A program made the position numbers and the translations under genes. A DNA stretch of 14,903 nt from Chitinispirillaceae bacterium (GTDB taxonomy: Bacteria; Fibrobacterota; Chitinivibrionia; Chitinivibrionales; Chitinispirillaceae): contig JAFGOU010000432.1 of the NCBI GenBank assembly GCA_016926315.1, positions 1 to 14,903 on the forward strand. The letters are read 5' to 3'. The notes under the pieces are model-generated. The model was given only the letters and a program-made list of their open reading frames with translations. It ran no database searches and had not been told where the DNA came from. Positions 1-5,864 of this stretch are shown here, piece by piece (position 1 is the first letter of the stretch; each line of letters opens with the position of its first letter).

Positions 1-2
1 GG

Positions 3-482
3 GGAACCCCCCGCATGCGAGAGCGGGTCGTTGCCGGATTTCAAACGCTTGTCAAACAGAAGGATGTCGATGCGGAAAGGACCGTTGGAATGGGATTCTG
101 CTTCGGCGGCACCGCGGTGCTGGAACTTGCCTATAGCGGCGAAAAGGTCGATGGGGTCGTTGCCTTTCATGCAGGAATCGTTTCGCCAAAACCAGAAGAC
201 CTCACGCGAATAAAAGCAAAAATACTCGTCCTGCACGGCGCCGACGATCCTTATGTCCCCGCGGATTCCCTTGCCCGGTTTCAGGAATCCATGCGAAAGG
301 CCGGCGCTGACTGGCAGATGGTCTATATCGGCAATGCGGTGCACGGGTTCACCAATCCGGCCAACGGCAGCGACAACAGCAAGGGGCTTGCCTATAGCCC
401 AACCGCGGACCGTCGTTCGCGGGAACACATGAAAGCGTTCATTCGCGAGGTGTTCGGCGGTAAAAACCCGGGCACGCGTTGA
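3..482 (+). CDS. Dienelactone hydrolase family protein, 5' end outside window
   Basis: This is an alpha/beta hydrolase of the dienelactone hydrolase (DLH) family, which hydrolyses lactone or ester substrates in the cytoplasm. The true substrate cannot be told from sequence. Counting from the first ATG at base 15, the Cys nucleophile lies in GFCFGG (C29), the acid in HGADDPYVP (D78) and the catalytic His in NAVHGFTNP (H110), so the Cys-Asp-His triad is complete. The frame stays open to base 3 and only about 155 residues are visible, against roughly 230-260 for the family. The true start is therefore probably upstream of the window, and the ATG at 15 is internal. The gene ends with FIREVF and a short tail. 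A 3' fragment of a close paralogue lies at 3464-3675. Confidence 0.88.
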   Translation, partial: GTPRMRERVVAGFQTLVKQKDVDAERTVGMGFCFGGTAVLELAYSGEKVDGVVAFHAGIVSPKPEDLTRIKAKILVLHGADDPYVPADSLARFQESMRKAGADWQMVYIGNAVHGFTNPANGSDNSKGLAYSPTADRRSREHMKAFIREVFGGKNPGTR

Positions 483-738
483 TTTTTTGAGCGGGCCAAA
501 CCCGCGCATCGGGAGCCGACCGGATGGCCATCCCCACCCCCCGGGCGCCGGGCTTCATTTCAGTCGTGACGCTGCAAAATCCCCGGCCGTCACCGCTGTA
601 ACCATGACCAACAGCAACCCAAGGACGCGGAATAACATCAGCGATCTTTTTTCCGGGAAGCTGCGTATAAACATAGCGCAATGAATATTCTTCCCGGATA
701 AAAAGATCCCGTTCCCTTCACCGCACCACGCGACCGTT

Positions 739-1647
739 TCAAGCATTTTTAATGAACGCGCCTGCATCGAGCTCCTCAAACGCGGTTTGAAGCTCGAGCC
801 GCGTATTCATGACGATCGGTCCGTACCAGGCGACCGGCTCTCCCAACGGTTTTCCTGCCATAAGGAGGAACCGGACCGGTTCGAGTTCCGTGGTGACCAC
901 GATTTTTTCACCCTCGGCAAAGAGAACCAGCGACTCGACGGATATAAGAACGTCCCGCTTATAGTCGAAATAATTTGATCCCTCCATCGCATATTCATAC
1001 GGATTTTGTTCATTGCCAAAATTTCCCCGCCCTTCAATGACATACGCGATTACCGTATGCTGGGGTTCAACCCCATAGGCGAATGTCGCATGGGGCGGCA
1101 CCCTTACATCAAGATATTCCAGGTCGGCGGAGAGATCGGACACCGGCCCGCGAGTTCCATCGATTTCGCCGCAAATGACTTTGATGGTGGCACCCACGCC
1201 ATCAAGCAGTACCGGTATATCACCGGCTTTTACTTCACGATACCGTGGCGCAGTCATTTTTTGCACGGCGGGAAGGTTTACCCAAAGCTGAAACCCCCCC
1301 ATGGCATCCATGGTATTTCCCTTGGGCATCTCCTGATGGATAATACCGCTACCGGCGGTCATCCATTGAAGGTCGCCGGGGCCGATCACCCCGCTGTTTC
1401 CCATGCTGTCTCAATGTTCAACGCTTCCTTCGAGCACGTAGGTGACCGTTTCTATTCCGCGATGAGGGTGCCATGGAAATCCTTTGCTGTAAAGCTTCGG
1501 GTCGTTTGAACGGAAATCATCCAGAAGCAGGAACGGATCGAACAGGGGTGCTTCGCTGAAACCGAACGCGCGTTTCAGGTGTACCCCCGCACCTTCGATG
1601 GTGGGCCTGCTCCTGATCACCTTGCGGATTTTTCTGGTTTTCTCCAT
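739..1647 (-). pseudogene. Pirin family protein interrupted by an in-frame TGA
   Basis: Pirins are bicupin proteins with one Fe ion in the N-terminal cupin; some act as quercetinases or redox-responsive regulators. Read through the stop, the frame gives about 301 residues, the usual pirin length. It has the metal ligands H60 and H62 (PWHPHRG) and H104 and E106 (IIHQEMP). Codon 79 (bases 1413-1411) is TGA where the family has Gly in EHGDSMGNSG. A GGA to TGA change is the simplest explanation. Both halves are in the same frame and otherwise intact, so the lesion is recent, or it is a sequencing error. The start at 1647 has an AAAGGA ribosome site. Glycine recoding of UGA is unlikely because neighbouring genes end in TGA. 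The gene lies 64 nt downstream of the DUF3047 gene and may share its transcript. Confidence 0.88.
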
Positions 1648-1711
1648 GCGGTTTCCTTTCTTTGCCGTACAGGGGAGGTTTGCTCGATTACCTCATTTAA
1701 AGATTGTTGGC

Positions 1712-2389
1712 TTAGTTTTCCAAAAAAAAGCCGTCATAATCCGCCTCCGCATACGACCTGGTGTTGTCGGCGTCGGACATGATCCCGATCGCGACAATTT
1801 CCGGAGGCTCGGCCGAGTACAGCCTTCGATAATCGTCGTGCACGTTGACCTTTTCGGCTATCCACGATCCGAGTTTTTCAGCTCCGCTCCTGACGACGAT
1901 AATTTTCGTTCTGGAGGAGTAGGGACTCTGGGTGACGGTACCTGGCGGCAGCGTCGTGCTCCACACATATTTGACAATGTTGTTCATCCAGAAATGGCCG
2001 CGAAAAATAACATACACCCCGGCGCCGCTATCAGCCTTTTTTTTATCATTTTCCCTGGCTCCCTCAGGAAGGACATGGGCTCTCCATCGCCAGAGCAGAA
2101 AACGCATACCGGCCCCGCGGGAATAAACCCTTTTCCCTATTGCCGTATATCCATGCCGGCTGCGGATTTTGACAAAATAATTTCCTTTTTCCTGCTCGAG
2201 CGAATACATGCTTACGTCCGGTTTGGTGGCGTCCCAACCGCATGGAAGCCTGGTTTTGGCGTCGAGGCACAGGTCAAAAGTATCGATTAGGAGACGATCG
2301 GTGACGTTATTCTGCTTCGAAGAGGAGGAACCCGGAAGAATAAGGAGGAACGTGACAAATCCCGTAAAAAGCAGAGGATGCCTCCTCAT
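1712..2389 (-). CDS. DUF3047 exported protein
   Basis: The 225-aa product begins with a signal peptide: basic MRRH, then a hydrophobic stretch of about 15 residues ending in PGSSSS. It is therefore expected to be exported to the periplasm. The mature part matches the DUF3047 pattern as I know it: a TFD-like opening with LPCGWD, a W-R-W strand near the middle, AGVYVIFRG, IKYVWS-type and VVRSG segments, and a C-terminal IGIMSDADNTRS-AEADYDGFFL. The function is unknown; the fold is probably a beta sandwich. The start at 2389 was chosen over an upstream in-frame ATG at 2470 because it begins the signal peptide and has AAGGGG 8 nt upstream. The sigma-54 element at 2481-2467 also overlaps the longer start. 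Pirin follows on the same strand. Confidence 0.85.
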   Translation of the reverse strand: MRRHPLLFTGFVTFLLILPGSSSSKQNNVTDRLLIDTFDLCLDAKTRLPCGWDATKPDVSMYSLEQEKGNYFVKIRSRHGYTAIGKRVYSRGAGMRFLLWRWRAHVLPEGARENDKKKADSGAGVYVIFRGHFWMNNIVKYVWSTTLPPGTVTQSPYSSRTKIIVVRSGAEKLGSWIAEKVNVHDDYRRLYSAEPPEIVAIGIMSDADNTRSYAEADYDGFFLEN

Positions 2390-2466
2390 CGAACAACCCC
2401 TTGTCGCTGATTTGTTGTATCTGCCGGTGAACCCGGCTTTTGGGCAGAGAACGACTCTGAATTTCC

Positions 2467-2481
2467 GCAAATACTATACCA
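2467..2481 (-). promoter_or_regulatory. Sigma-54 (-24/-12) promoter for DUF3047
   Basis: Read on the minus strand the site is TGGTATAGTATTTGC. It has GG and GC separated by exactly 10 nt and fits the RpoN consensus TGGYAYRN4TTGC throughout. The -12 GC ends 77 nt before the DUF3047 start at 2389, so transcription should begin near 2456. It is the best of the five similar elements in this window. An enhancer-binding protein would have to bind within the PCD1 coding region upstream. Confidence 0.72.
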
Positions 2482-2489
2482 ACGGCCTT

Positions 2490-2594
2490 TTATTTCTCCT
2501 CCGGTTCCGCTTCAGGAGCCGACCCGGCAGGGGAAAGCATGGTTGGGAAATGCTCGCGTATCCGCTCCTCCATTTCCCGGTACATCTCCTCCAT
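2490..2594 (-). CDS. Possible 34-aa acidic helical small ORF
   Basis: An open frame between PCD1 and the DUF3047 promoter encodes a heptad-like, Glu-rich peptide beginning MEEMYREMEERIREHF and ending APEAEPEEK. The frame stays open upstream into the PCD1 3' end (as DLTHLDRAIDE) but has no upstream ATG and no convincing ribosome site. It could be a genuine small protein, the displaced 3' end of a lost gene, or chance. The biased composition resembles real coding sequence more than a shadow. I do not recognise it. Confidence 0.22.
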   Translation of the reverse strand: MEEMYREMEERIREHFPTMLSPAGSAPEAEPEEK

Positions 2595-2620
2595 CTCATC
2601 GATCGCGCGATCAAGGTGCG

Positions 2621-2956
2621 TCAGGTCGAGATGATGCCGTCGATCTTCGATGCCAGGATAAAATCATTTTCCGACAACCCTTTGACTGCATGGGTCGAGA
2701 GTTCGATGGTCACCGTGCGATAGTCAATCTTTATGGACGGATGGTGGTCCTCGTCTTCAGCAAGAATGGCGACGCTGTTCACGAATCCGACCGCCTCCAT
2801 GAACGTTCCGAAGTAAAAACGCTTGGTCAACCGGTGAACGCCGCTTTTATCCAGCTCCCATTGCGACAGCTCGCGAAGCAGGTCGTTCTCGGCATTTTCG
2901 GTCAGCGGTGTTCCGCCCTTTTCGCAGGGGATACAGGATTTTTGTTGAAGCTTCAT
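2621..2956 (-). CDS. phhB: Pterin-4a-carbinolamine dehydratase (PCD1)
   Basis: PCD dehydrates 4a-hydroxytetrahydropterin, recycling the cofactor used by pterin-dependent hydroxylases; some bacterial members are proposed to act in molybdopterin metabolism. The 111-aa protein has the complete active-site motif in register: E67, H71-H72-P73, Y79, H89 and D98, with the terminal SENDFILASKID. The N-terminus carries CIPCEKGG (C8, C11), a CxxC seen in a subgroup of PCD-like proteins that could bind metal. It starts 23 nt after the stop of the pncA remnant, so it was probably the last gene of a pncB-pncA-PCD transcript. The ribosome site is weak (GTGGGA). A second copy with an altered active site lies at 10467-10844. 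Confidence 0.93.
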   Translation of the reverse strand: MKLQQKSCIPCEKGGTPLTENAENDLLRELSQWELDKSGVHRLTKRFYFGTFMEAVGFVNSVAILAEDEDHHPSIKIDYRTVTIELSTHAVKGLSENDFILASKIDGIIST

Positions 2957-2979
2957 CGGGTTTTCCCACTTTCCAACGG

Positions 2980-3261
2980 TTAATGGGTGAATGGAGCAAT
3001 AACGTTTACCCCGGCTGCTTTCATCTCTTCAACCGCGCGTTCGACATCCCCGGCCTGTGCCTCGACTCCCCTGCAGGCCGCAAGCAGTATATGCGTGGTA
3101 AAGCCGAGTTCCACGGCATCCAGGGCGGTATATTTAACACAGTAGTCTGCAGCCAGACCGGCCAGATAGACGTTGTGTACACCCTTTTCATGAAGGTATA
3201 CCCCCAATCCGGTCGCCTTTTTATGGAGATTGTCGAAAAAGCCGCTGTAACTGTCGATGTT
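2980..3261 (-). pseudogene. pncA: Nicotinamidase 3' remnant
   Basis: About 93 residues match the C-terminal half of PncA, which converts nicotinamide to nicotinate in NAD salvage. Visible blocks are DSYSGFFDN, HKKATGLG, the nucleophile Cys in ADYCVKYTALDA and ACRGV, with EEMKAAGVNVI near the end. The N-terminal half with the catalytic Asp and the metal-binding region is missing, and so is a usable start. Homology begins abruptly at 3261-3259, where it abuts a nicotinate phosphoribosyltransferase fragment in another frame. This is a deletion product and is not expected to be active. Confidence 0.85.
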
Positions 3262-3436
3262 CCAGTCCGCACATGATGGTAAACCCGCCATTAAACGGAT
3301 TCTCCCTGAAATGCATATGAAAGACCGACTCCTTGGCACCCGCACCGGATTTCCAATAGCCATAGGCCATGGTCAGTTCATACAGATCGGCAAACAGCGC
3401 AAGTGATCGTTTGTAAAGTTCGTCCTGGTGCCTCAC
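3260..3436 (-). pseudogene. pncB: Nicotinate phosphoribosyltransferase 5' remnant
   Basis: The first ~59 residues of an NAPRT remain: LALFADLYELTMAYGYWKSG, then VFHMHFRENPFNGGF and CGLE. This N-terminal signature is specific to the family, which makes nicotinate mononucleotide from nicotinate. The start is a GTG at 3436 with AGGAG 8 nt upstream. After CGLE (3262-3260) the homology stops and the DNA continues as pncA in a different frame. Some 85 percent of the usual ~430-490 residues is lost, including the active site. The translated frame runs on for about 12 unrelated residues to a stop near 3221. Confidence 0.85.
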
Positions 3437-3463
3437 GATTTTTGACTCCTGCTTTTTTGGAAC

Positions 3464-3675
3464 CGGATGTTACGATGGTTTATTTCAGCACTGCCGTTCG
3501 CGGATTCACCAACCCGGCAAACGGCACCGATAATGCTAAAGGTGCGGCGTATAATGACCTGGCAGCAAAGCGTTCCAGGAGGCTAATGAAGGGGTTATTA
3601 AGAGAGCTTTTCACCGTACCGGCAACCGGAAAGCGATACCGCCTCCTCAGGTCAGATTCGACGTCTATGGCATGA
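3464..3675 (+). pseudogene. Dienelactone hydrolase 3' fragment with altered catalytic His
   Basis: From about 3464 the plus strand encodes MVYFSTAVRGFTNPANG, TDNAKGAAYN and SRRLMKGLLRELF. This aligns without gaps to the C-terminal ~55 residues of the intact gene at the left edge (MVYIGNAVHGFTNPANG, SDNSKGLAYS). The nucleophile and Asp regions are absent, and the catalytic His is Arg (VRGF for VHGF). Upstream sequence belongs to the 5' end of the divergent pncB remnant, so the two broken genes abut head to head. An ORF can be read from an ATG at 3403, but its first 20 residues do not look like DLH. Not expected to function. Confidence 0.8.
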
Positions 3676-3832
3676 GACTGGCACCAGTACCTCTGCAGCC
3701 TCGCAACGAACGCTGACGGATTTCTCCCCGCTACACTCGTCGAAATGACATCGCACCCCACCGGCAGTAATTTTTATTATGAAACCCTTGACAGGTCACC
3801 ACGAATAAAACCGGTGGTTATTTGTCACCGTA

Positions 3833-4072
3833 TCATGCAACGTTCATTATTCTGGCTGTGTTTTTCTGCTGCTGGATGTCGGATTTTCCGGAATAGTTGT
3901 TTCGTGCAACCGTTTTTTCCTTACGTCCGGTTTCCAAAACCGCTTTGCCGAGTATTTCTTTTTCTGCCAGGATCCAGTCCTCGAGGGCAAAGCCGTCTTT
4001 TCGTCCGCGGGCTTCATAGAGTTCATGGGCCCTTTTCGCAATCTGTTCCTCTTTGGTGATGGTAACGCTCAT
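3833..4072 (-). CDS. DUF2934 small protein
   Basis: A 79-aa cytoplasmic protein with the DUF2934 core: ITKEEQIAKRAHELYEARG (residues 5-23) then KDGFALEDWILAEKEI (25-40), a short helical domain with invariant A-ELYE-RG and ALEDWL-AE motifs. The family has no known biochemical role; members often sit among stress and accessory genes. The C-terminal 35 residues are basic and low in complexity. The start at 4072 was preferred to an ATG at 4132 because it has AAAGGGG just upstream and a sigma-54 element at the right distance. The gene is divergent from DUF1540. Confidence 0.85.
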   Translation of the reverse strand: MSVTITKEEQIAKRAHELYEARGRKDGFALEDWILAEKEILGKAVLETGRKEKTVARNNYSGKSDIQQQKNTARIMNVA

Positions 4073-4128
4073 AAGAACCCCTTTCAATGATGAGGTGGAG
4101 GTTGAAAATCGATAACTCTTAATTTTTA

Positions 4129-4143
4129 GCAATTATCATTCCA
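4129..4143 (-). promoter_or_regulatory. Sigma-54 promoter for DUF2934
   Basis: The minus strand reads TGGAATGATAATTGC followed by T. GG-N10-GC spacing is exact and TTGCT is the consensus -12. The only departure from TGGYAYRN4TTGCW is A at the fourth base. It ends 56 nt before the start at 4072. The same bases include an AT-rich block that resembles a Fur half-site, but the sigma-54 match is better. Confidence 0.65.
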
Positions 4144-4325
4144 TGTCGCAGTCCGTCGCCGCAACAAGCAATAAGGTAAACAAAAAGGCGGTAGAAGACC
4201 CATTCGGCAAAGGACGATTATCGAAAATGAGAAGGTTTTTCTCACCATTATGCCGGCAAAGCCGGAACGGCAGGGTAACCGTGGTCTATGAATAATCGAT
4301 GATAGAAACTGCCCGGTTTTTAAAA

Positions 4326-4340
4326 TGGCATATCTTTTGC
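4326..4340 (+). promoter_or_regulatory. Sigma-54 promoter for DUF1540 and the redox genes after it
   Basis: TGGCATATCTTTTGC matches TGGCAYRN4TTGC at every fixed position, with GG and GC ten bases apart. It ends 55 nt before the DUF1540 start at 4396 and would initiate near 4352. It is the only good promoter seen ahead of the DUF1540, superoxide reductase and bacterioferritin genes. Confidence 0.72.
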
Positions 4341-4395
4341 GGGGAAAGAGGTCTATCAGACATCTACCCCTCCTCATTTTCGAAAGGAGTCACTT

Positions 4396-4686
4396 ATGTC
4401 AACTGATCTCCCCGAGGTCGGCATGTGCAACGTCGGCAAATGTGTGTACAACTACTCTGGAAAATGCTGCACCTACGGCATCAATGTCGGCGGTCCGGAA
4501 CCGTTGTGCGACACCTATTATTCCAACGGTAAAAAAGGCGGGATACCGGAATTCCTCGCCAAGGTGGGCGCCTGCAAAGTCGATAACTGCATTCACAACC
4601 AGTCGTATGAATGCAGCGCCAGCGGAGTGGACATCGTGGCCGTCGGTAATCGCGCCGAATGCGCCACGTTTCAGTCGCGATTATAG
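4396..4686 (+). CDS. Tandem DUF1540 cysteine-rich protein
   Basis: A 96-aa soluble protein made of two DUF1540 repeats of ~32 residues joined by a linker. Repeat 1 has C11, C16, C24/C25 and C38 in MCNVGKCVYNYSGKC...CDTY; repeat 2 has C60, C65, C73 and C89 in ACKVDNCIHNQSYEC...CATF. The four-Cys spacing suggests a small metal or zinc-binding fold. The family function is unknown. The start has a strong AAAGGAG. It is the first gene after the sigma-54 promoter and lies 57 nt before the superoxide reductase, from which it is separated by a stem-loop. Single-repeat versions are common, so the double form is worth noting. Confidence 0.85.
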   Translation: MSTDLPEVGMCNVGKCVYNYSGKCCTYGINVGGPEPLCDTYYSNGKKGGIPEFLAKVGACKVDNCIHNQSYECSASGVDIVAVGNRAECATFQSRL

Positions 4687-4687
4687 T

Positions 4688-4710
4688 ACCGCCCGTTTTT
4701 CACGGGCGGT
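4688..4710 (+). other. Stem-loop between DUF1540 and superoxide reductase genes
   Basis: A perfect 8-bp stem, ACCGCCCG/CGGGCGGT, with a 7-nt loop TTTTTCA begins 2 nt after the DUF1540 stop. No T-run follows, so it is not a classical terminator. It may stabilise the upstream mRNA or reduce read-through and so set the ratio between the two genes. Confidence 0.55.
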
Positions 4711-4743
4711 TCATCACCCCTACCACGATTCGGGAGGAACGAC

Positions 4744-5178
4744 ATGAGCATCAACCAGTGCAGTGCTTGCGGCCACATTGAATTCGGCGAGGCGCCGGAA
4801 CGGTGCCCGGTCTGCAAATCACCAAAAGAAAAATACCGGCGGAATGACACGATCTTCGAAGAATCGAGCGCAAAAAGCAAGGAGGCCGCGGTAAAGCACA
4901 TCCCCGCCGTCACGGTCAATAAAAAATGCGGCTTGATTCCGGAACACTCCTGTACCGATATCATCGTCCGCATCGGAGCGACCATGCATCCGATGGATGC
5001 GGCCCACTTCATCCAGTTTATCGACTGTTACGTCGACGGGAAGTATGTTTCGCGAATTACGCTGACGCCGGGGGTGTTTGCCGCGGGATGCTTCCATCTC
5101 AAGGCCACGGGAACGAAAGCGACGATAGTGGAATCCTGTAACATCCACGGCGTCTGGAAGGCGGAAACGGATCTCTGA
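4744..5178 (+). CDS. Superoxide reductase with N-terminal rubredoxin-like domain
   Basis: Reduces superoxide to hydrogen peroxide without making O2, typical of anaerobes. Residues 6-24 form a rubredoxin-type Fe knuckle pair (CSAC, CPVC: C6, C9, C21, C24) of the rubrerythrin C-terminal style rather than the desulforedoxin type. Residues ~48-142 are the neelaredoxin/SOR domain. The Fe(His)4Cys ligands are all present: H52 (KHIP), H82 (MHPM), H88 (AHF), C132 and H135 (CNIHGVW). The catalytic Lys (K51) is kept, but the Glu that normally precedes it in EKH is Val50. The start has GGGAGGA 5 nt upstream. The fused knuckle pair is probably an internal electron relay. The downstream ferritin-like protein and FAD reductase are plausible partners. 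Confidence 0.92.
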   Translation: MSINQCSACGHIEFGEAPERCPVCKSPKEKYRRNDTIFEESSAKSKEAAVKHIPAVTVNKKCGLIPEHSCTDIIVRIGATMHPMDAAHFIQFIDCYVDGKYVSRITLTPGVFAAGCFHLKATGTKATIVESCNIHGVWKAETDL

Positions 5179-5235
5179 GAGACTCCACAGAACATCTCAT
5201 TTTCGGCAGGGGTCCGGTAATGGAGAGAATCTCTC
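5172..5235. repeat. Two related palindromes between SOR and bacterioferritin-like genes
   Basis: TCTCTGAGAGA (5172-5182, overlapping the SOR stop codon) and GAGAGAATCTCTC (5223-5235) are each perfect inverted repeats and share the TCTCT/AGAGA arms, 40 bp apart. They could form local hairpins, pair with each other in the mRNA, or be a two-site operator for the ferritin gene. No regulator is assigned. Confidence 0.45.
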
Positions 5236-5296
5236 GCGTGCCGGGCCCTTCCCAACGTATTCCCGTCAACGAACACTCTTTCCTCCAGGAGGAGCC

Positions 5297-5719
5297 ATGC
5301 AGATAACCGTCCCGATGCTCATTGAGTTACTGAACAAAGACCTTGAACTCGAGTTCTCCGCCGCCATCCAGTATATCAACCATGCTGCGGTCATGAAAGG
5401 CGCGGCGTACGGCGATATCATCAAGGAGCTGAAAATCCATGCGAACGAGGAGATCCAGCACGCGATCATCCTCGCCGACCAGATCGATTACCTGAAAGGT
5501 AAACCAAGTATCGGCGTGGGTCCGATCCATACTCACGACGACAACGTCGAAATGCTGACGCAGGACCTGGATGGTGAGGAGGACGCGATTCGCAGGTACA
5601 AGATCAGGATCGATCAGGCCGAGCACCTCAAGGAATTCGCCCTTTCGCAGCAGTTGCGCACCATTCTGGCCATGGAACAGGAGCATGCCATGGACCTGGA
5701 GCAGGCGCTGGGGAGATGA
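5297..5719 (+). CDS. Bacterioferritin/Dps-type ferritin-like protein
   Basis: A 140-aa four-helix-bundle protein of the ferritin superfamily, likely storing iron or detoxifying peroxide in the cytoplasm. Diiron ligands fit the bacterioferritin pattern: E19 (ELEF, with Y26 seven residues on), E52 and H55 (EEIQH), E94 (with Y101) and E127/H130 (MEQEH). It is shorter than E. coli Bfr (158 aa), and no haem-ligand Met is obvious at the usual place, so haem binding is unproved. The start has AGGAGGAG 4 nt upstream. It lies 118 nt after the superoxide reductase and probably handles the peroxide and iron that go with superoxide reduction. Confidence 0.88.
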   Translation: MQITVPMLIELLNKDLELEFSAAIQYINHAAVMKGAAYGDIIKELKIHANEEIQHAIILADQIDYLKGKPSIGVGPIHTHDDNVEMLTQDLDGEEDAIRRYKIRIDQAEHLKEFALSQQLRTILAMEQEHAMDLEQALGR

Positions 5720-5767
5720 TCGTTTTCTCCCGGAGAACTGCTCTGTCGGCGGCCGTATAACCTATGT

Positions 5768-5800
5768 TTTTTTCCCTGCGTCGCATCAGACGGGAAAAAA
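5768..5800. other. Inverted repeat between ferritin-like and FAD reductase genes
   Basis: TTTTTTCCC (5768-5776) and GGGAAAAAA (5792-5800) are perfect complements around a CGTC-GCATCA-GACG inner stem. The polarity (T-tract in the 5' arm, A-tract in the 3' arm on both strands) is opposite to an intrinsic terminator. A TTGACA at 5817 follows, but no good -10 is seen at normal spacing, so a sigma-70 start here is doubtful. Confidence 0.4.
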
Positions 5801-5864
5801 GCGGCATCCGACACGGTTGACAAGGCATGATTTTTATTGTTCTTTTTTCACCGCAGGAGGTCCG

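Larger units (their letters stand above)
4073..4395. promoter_or_regulatory. Divergent promoter region between DUF2934 and DUF1540
   Basis: This 323-bp stretch has no gene. It holds two outward-facing sigma-54 elements (4143-4129 minus, 4326-4340 plus) whose -12 ends lie 56 and 55 nt from their start codons, leaving a 182-bp core for activator binding. In the core are an inverted repeat TGAGAA-N5-TTCTCA (4228-4244) and CCGGC-AAA-GCCGG (4253-4265). Either could be an operator or enhancer site, but I cannot assign a regulator. Confidence 0.65.

Noticed and set aside
521..554. Palindrome GGATGGCCATCC and a CCCGG-GCG-CCGGG hairpin after the first DLH gene
   Set aside because: No T-run and no consistent position; not enough to call a terminator.
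555..638. 27-aa minus-strand ORF with a signal-peptide-like sequence
   Set aside because: No Shine-Dalgarno, no family match and no promoter; hydrophobic short frames are common by chance.
1598..2290. 230-codon plus-strand frame
   Set aside because: It is antisense to DUF3047 and the pirin 5' end, has no family features and no ribosome site.
4125..4143. Possible Fur box (AATGATAAT on the minus strand) upstream of DUF2934
   Set aside because: Only about 11 of 19 positions match, and the same bases form a much better -24/-12 sigma-54 element at the right distance.
5817..5845. TTGACA as a sigma-70 -35 before the FAD reductase
   Set aside because: At 16-18 bp spacing there is no acceptable -10.
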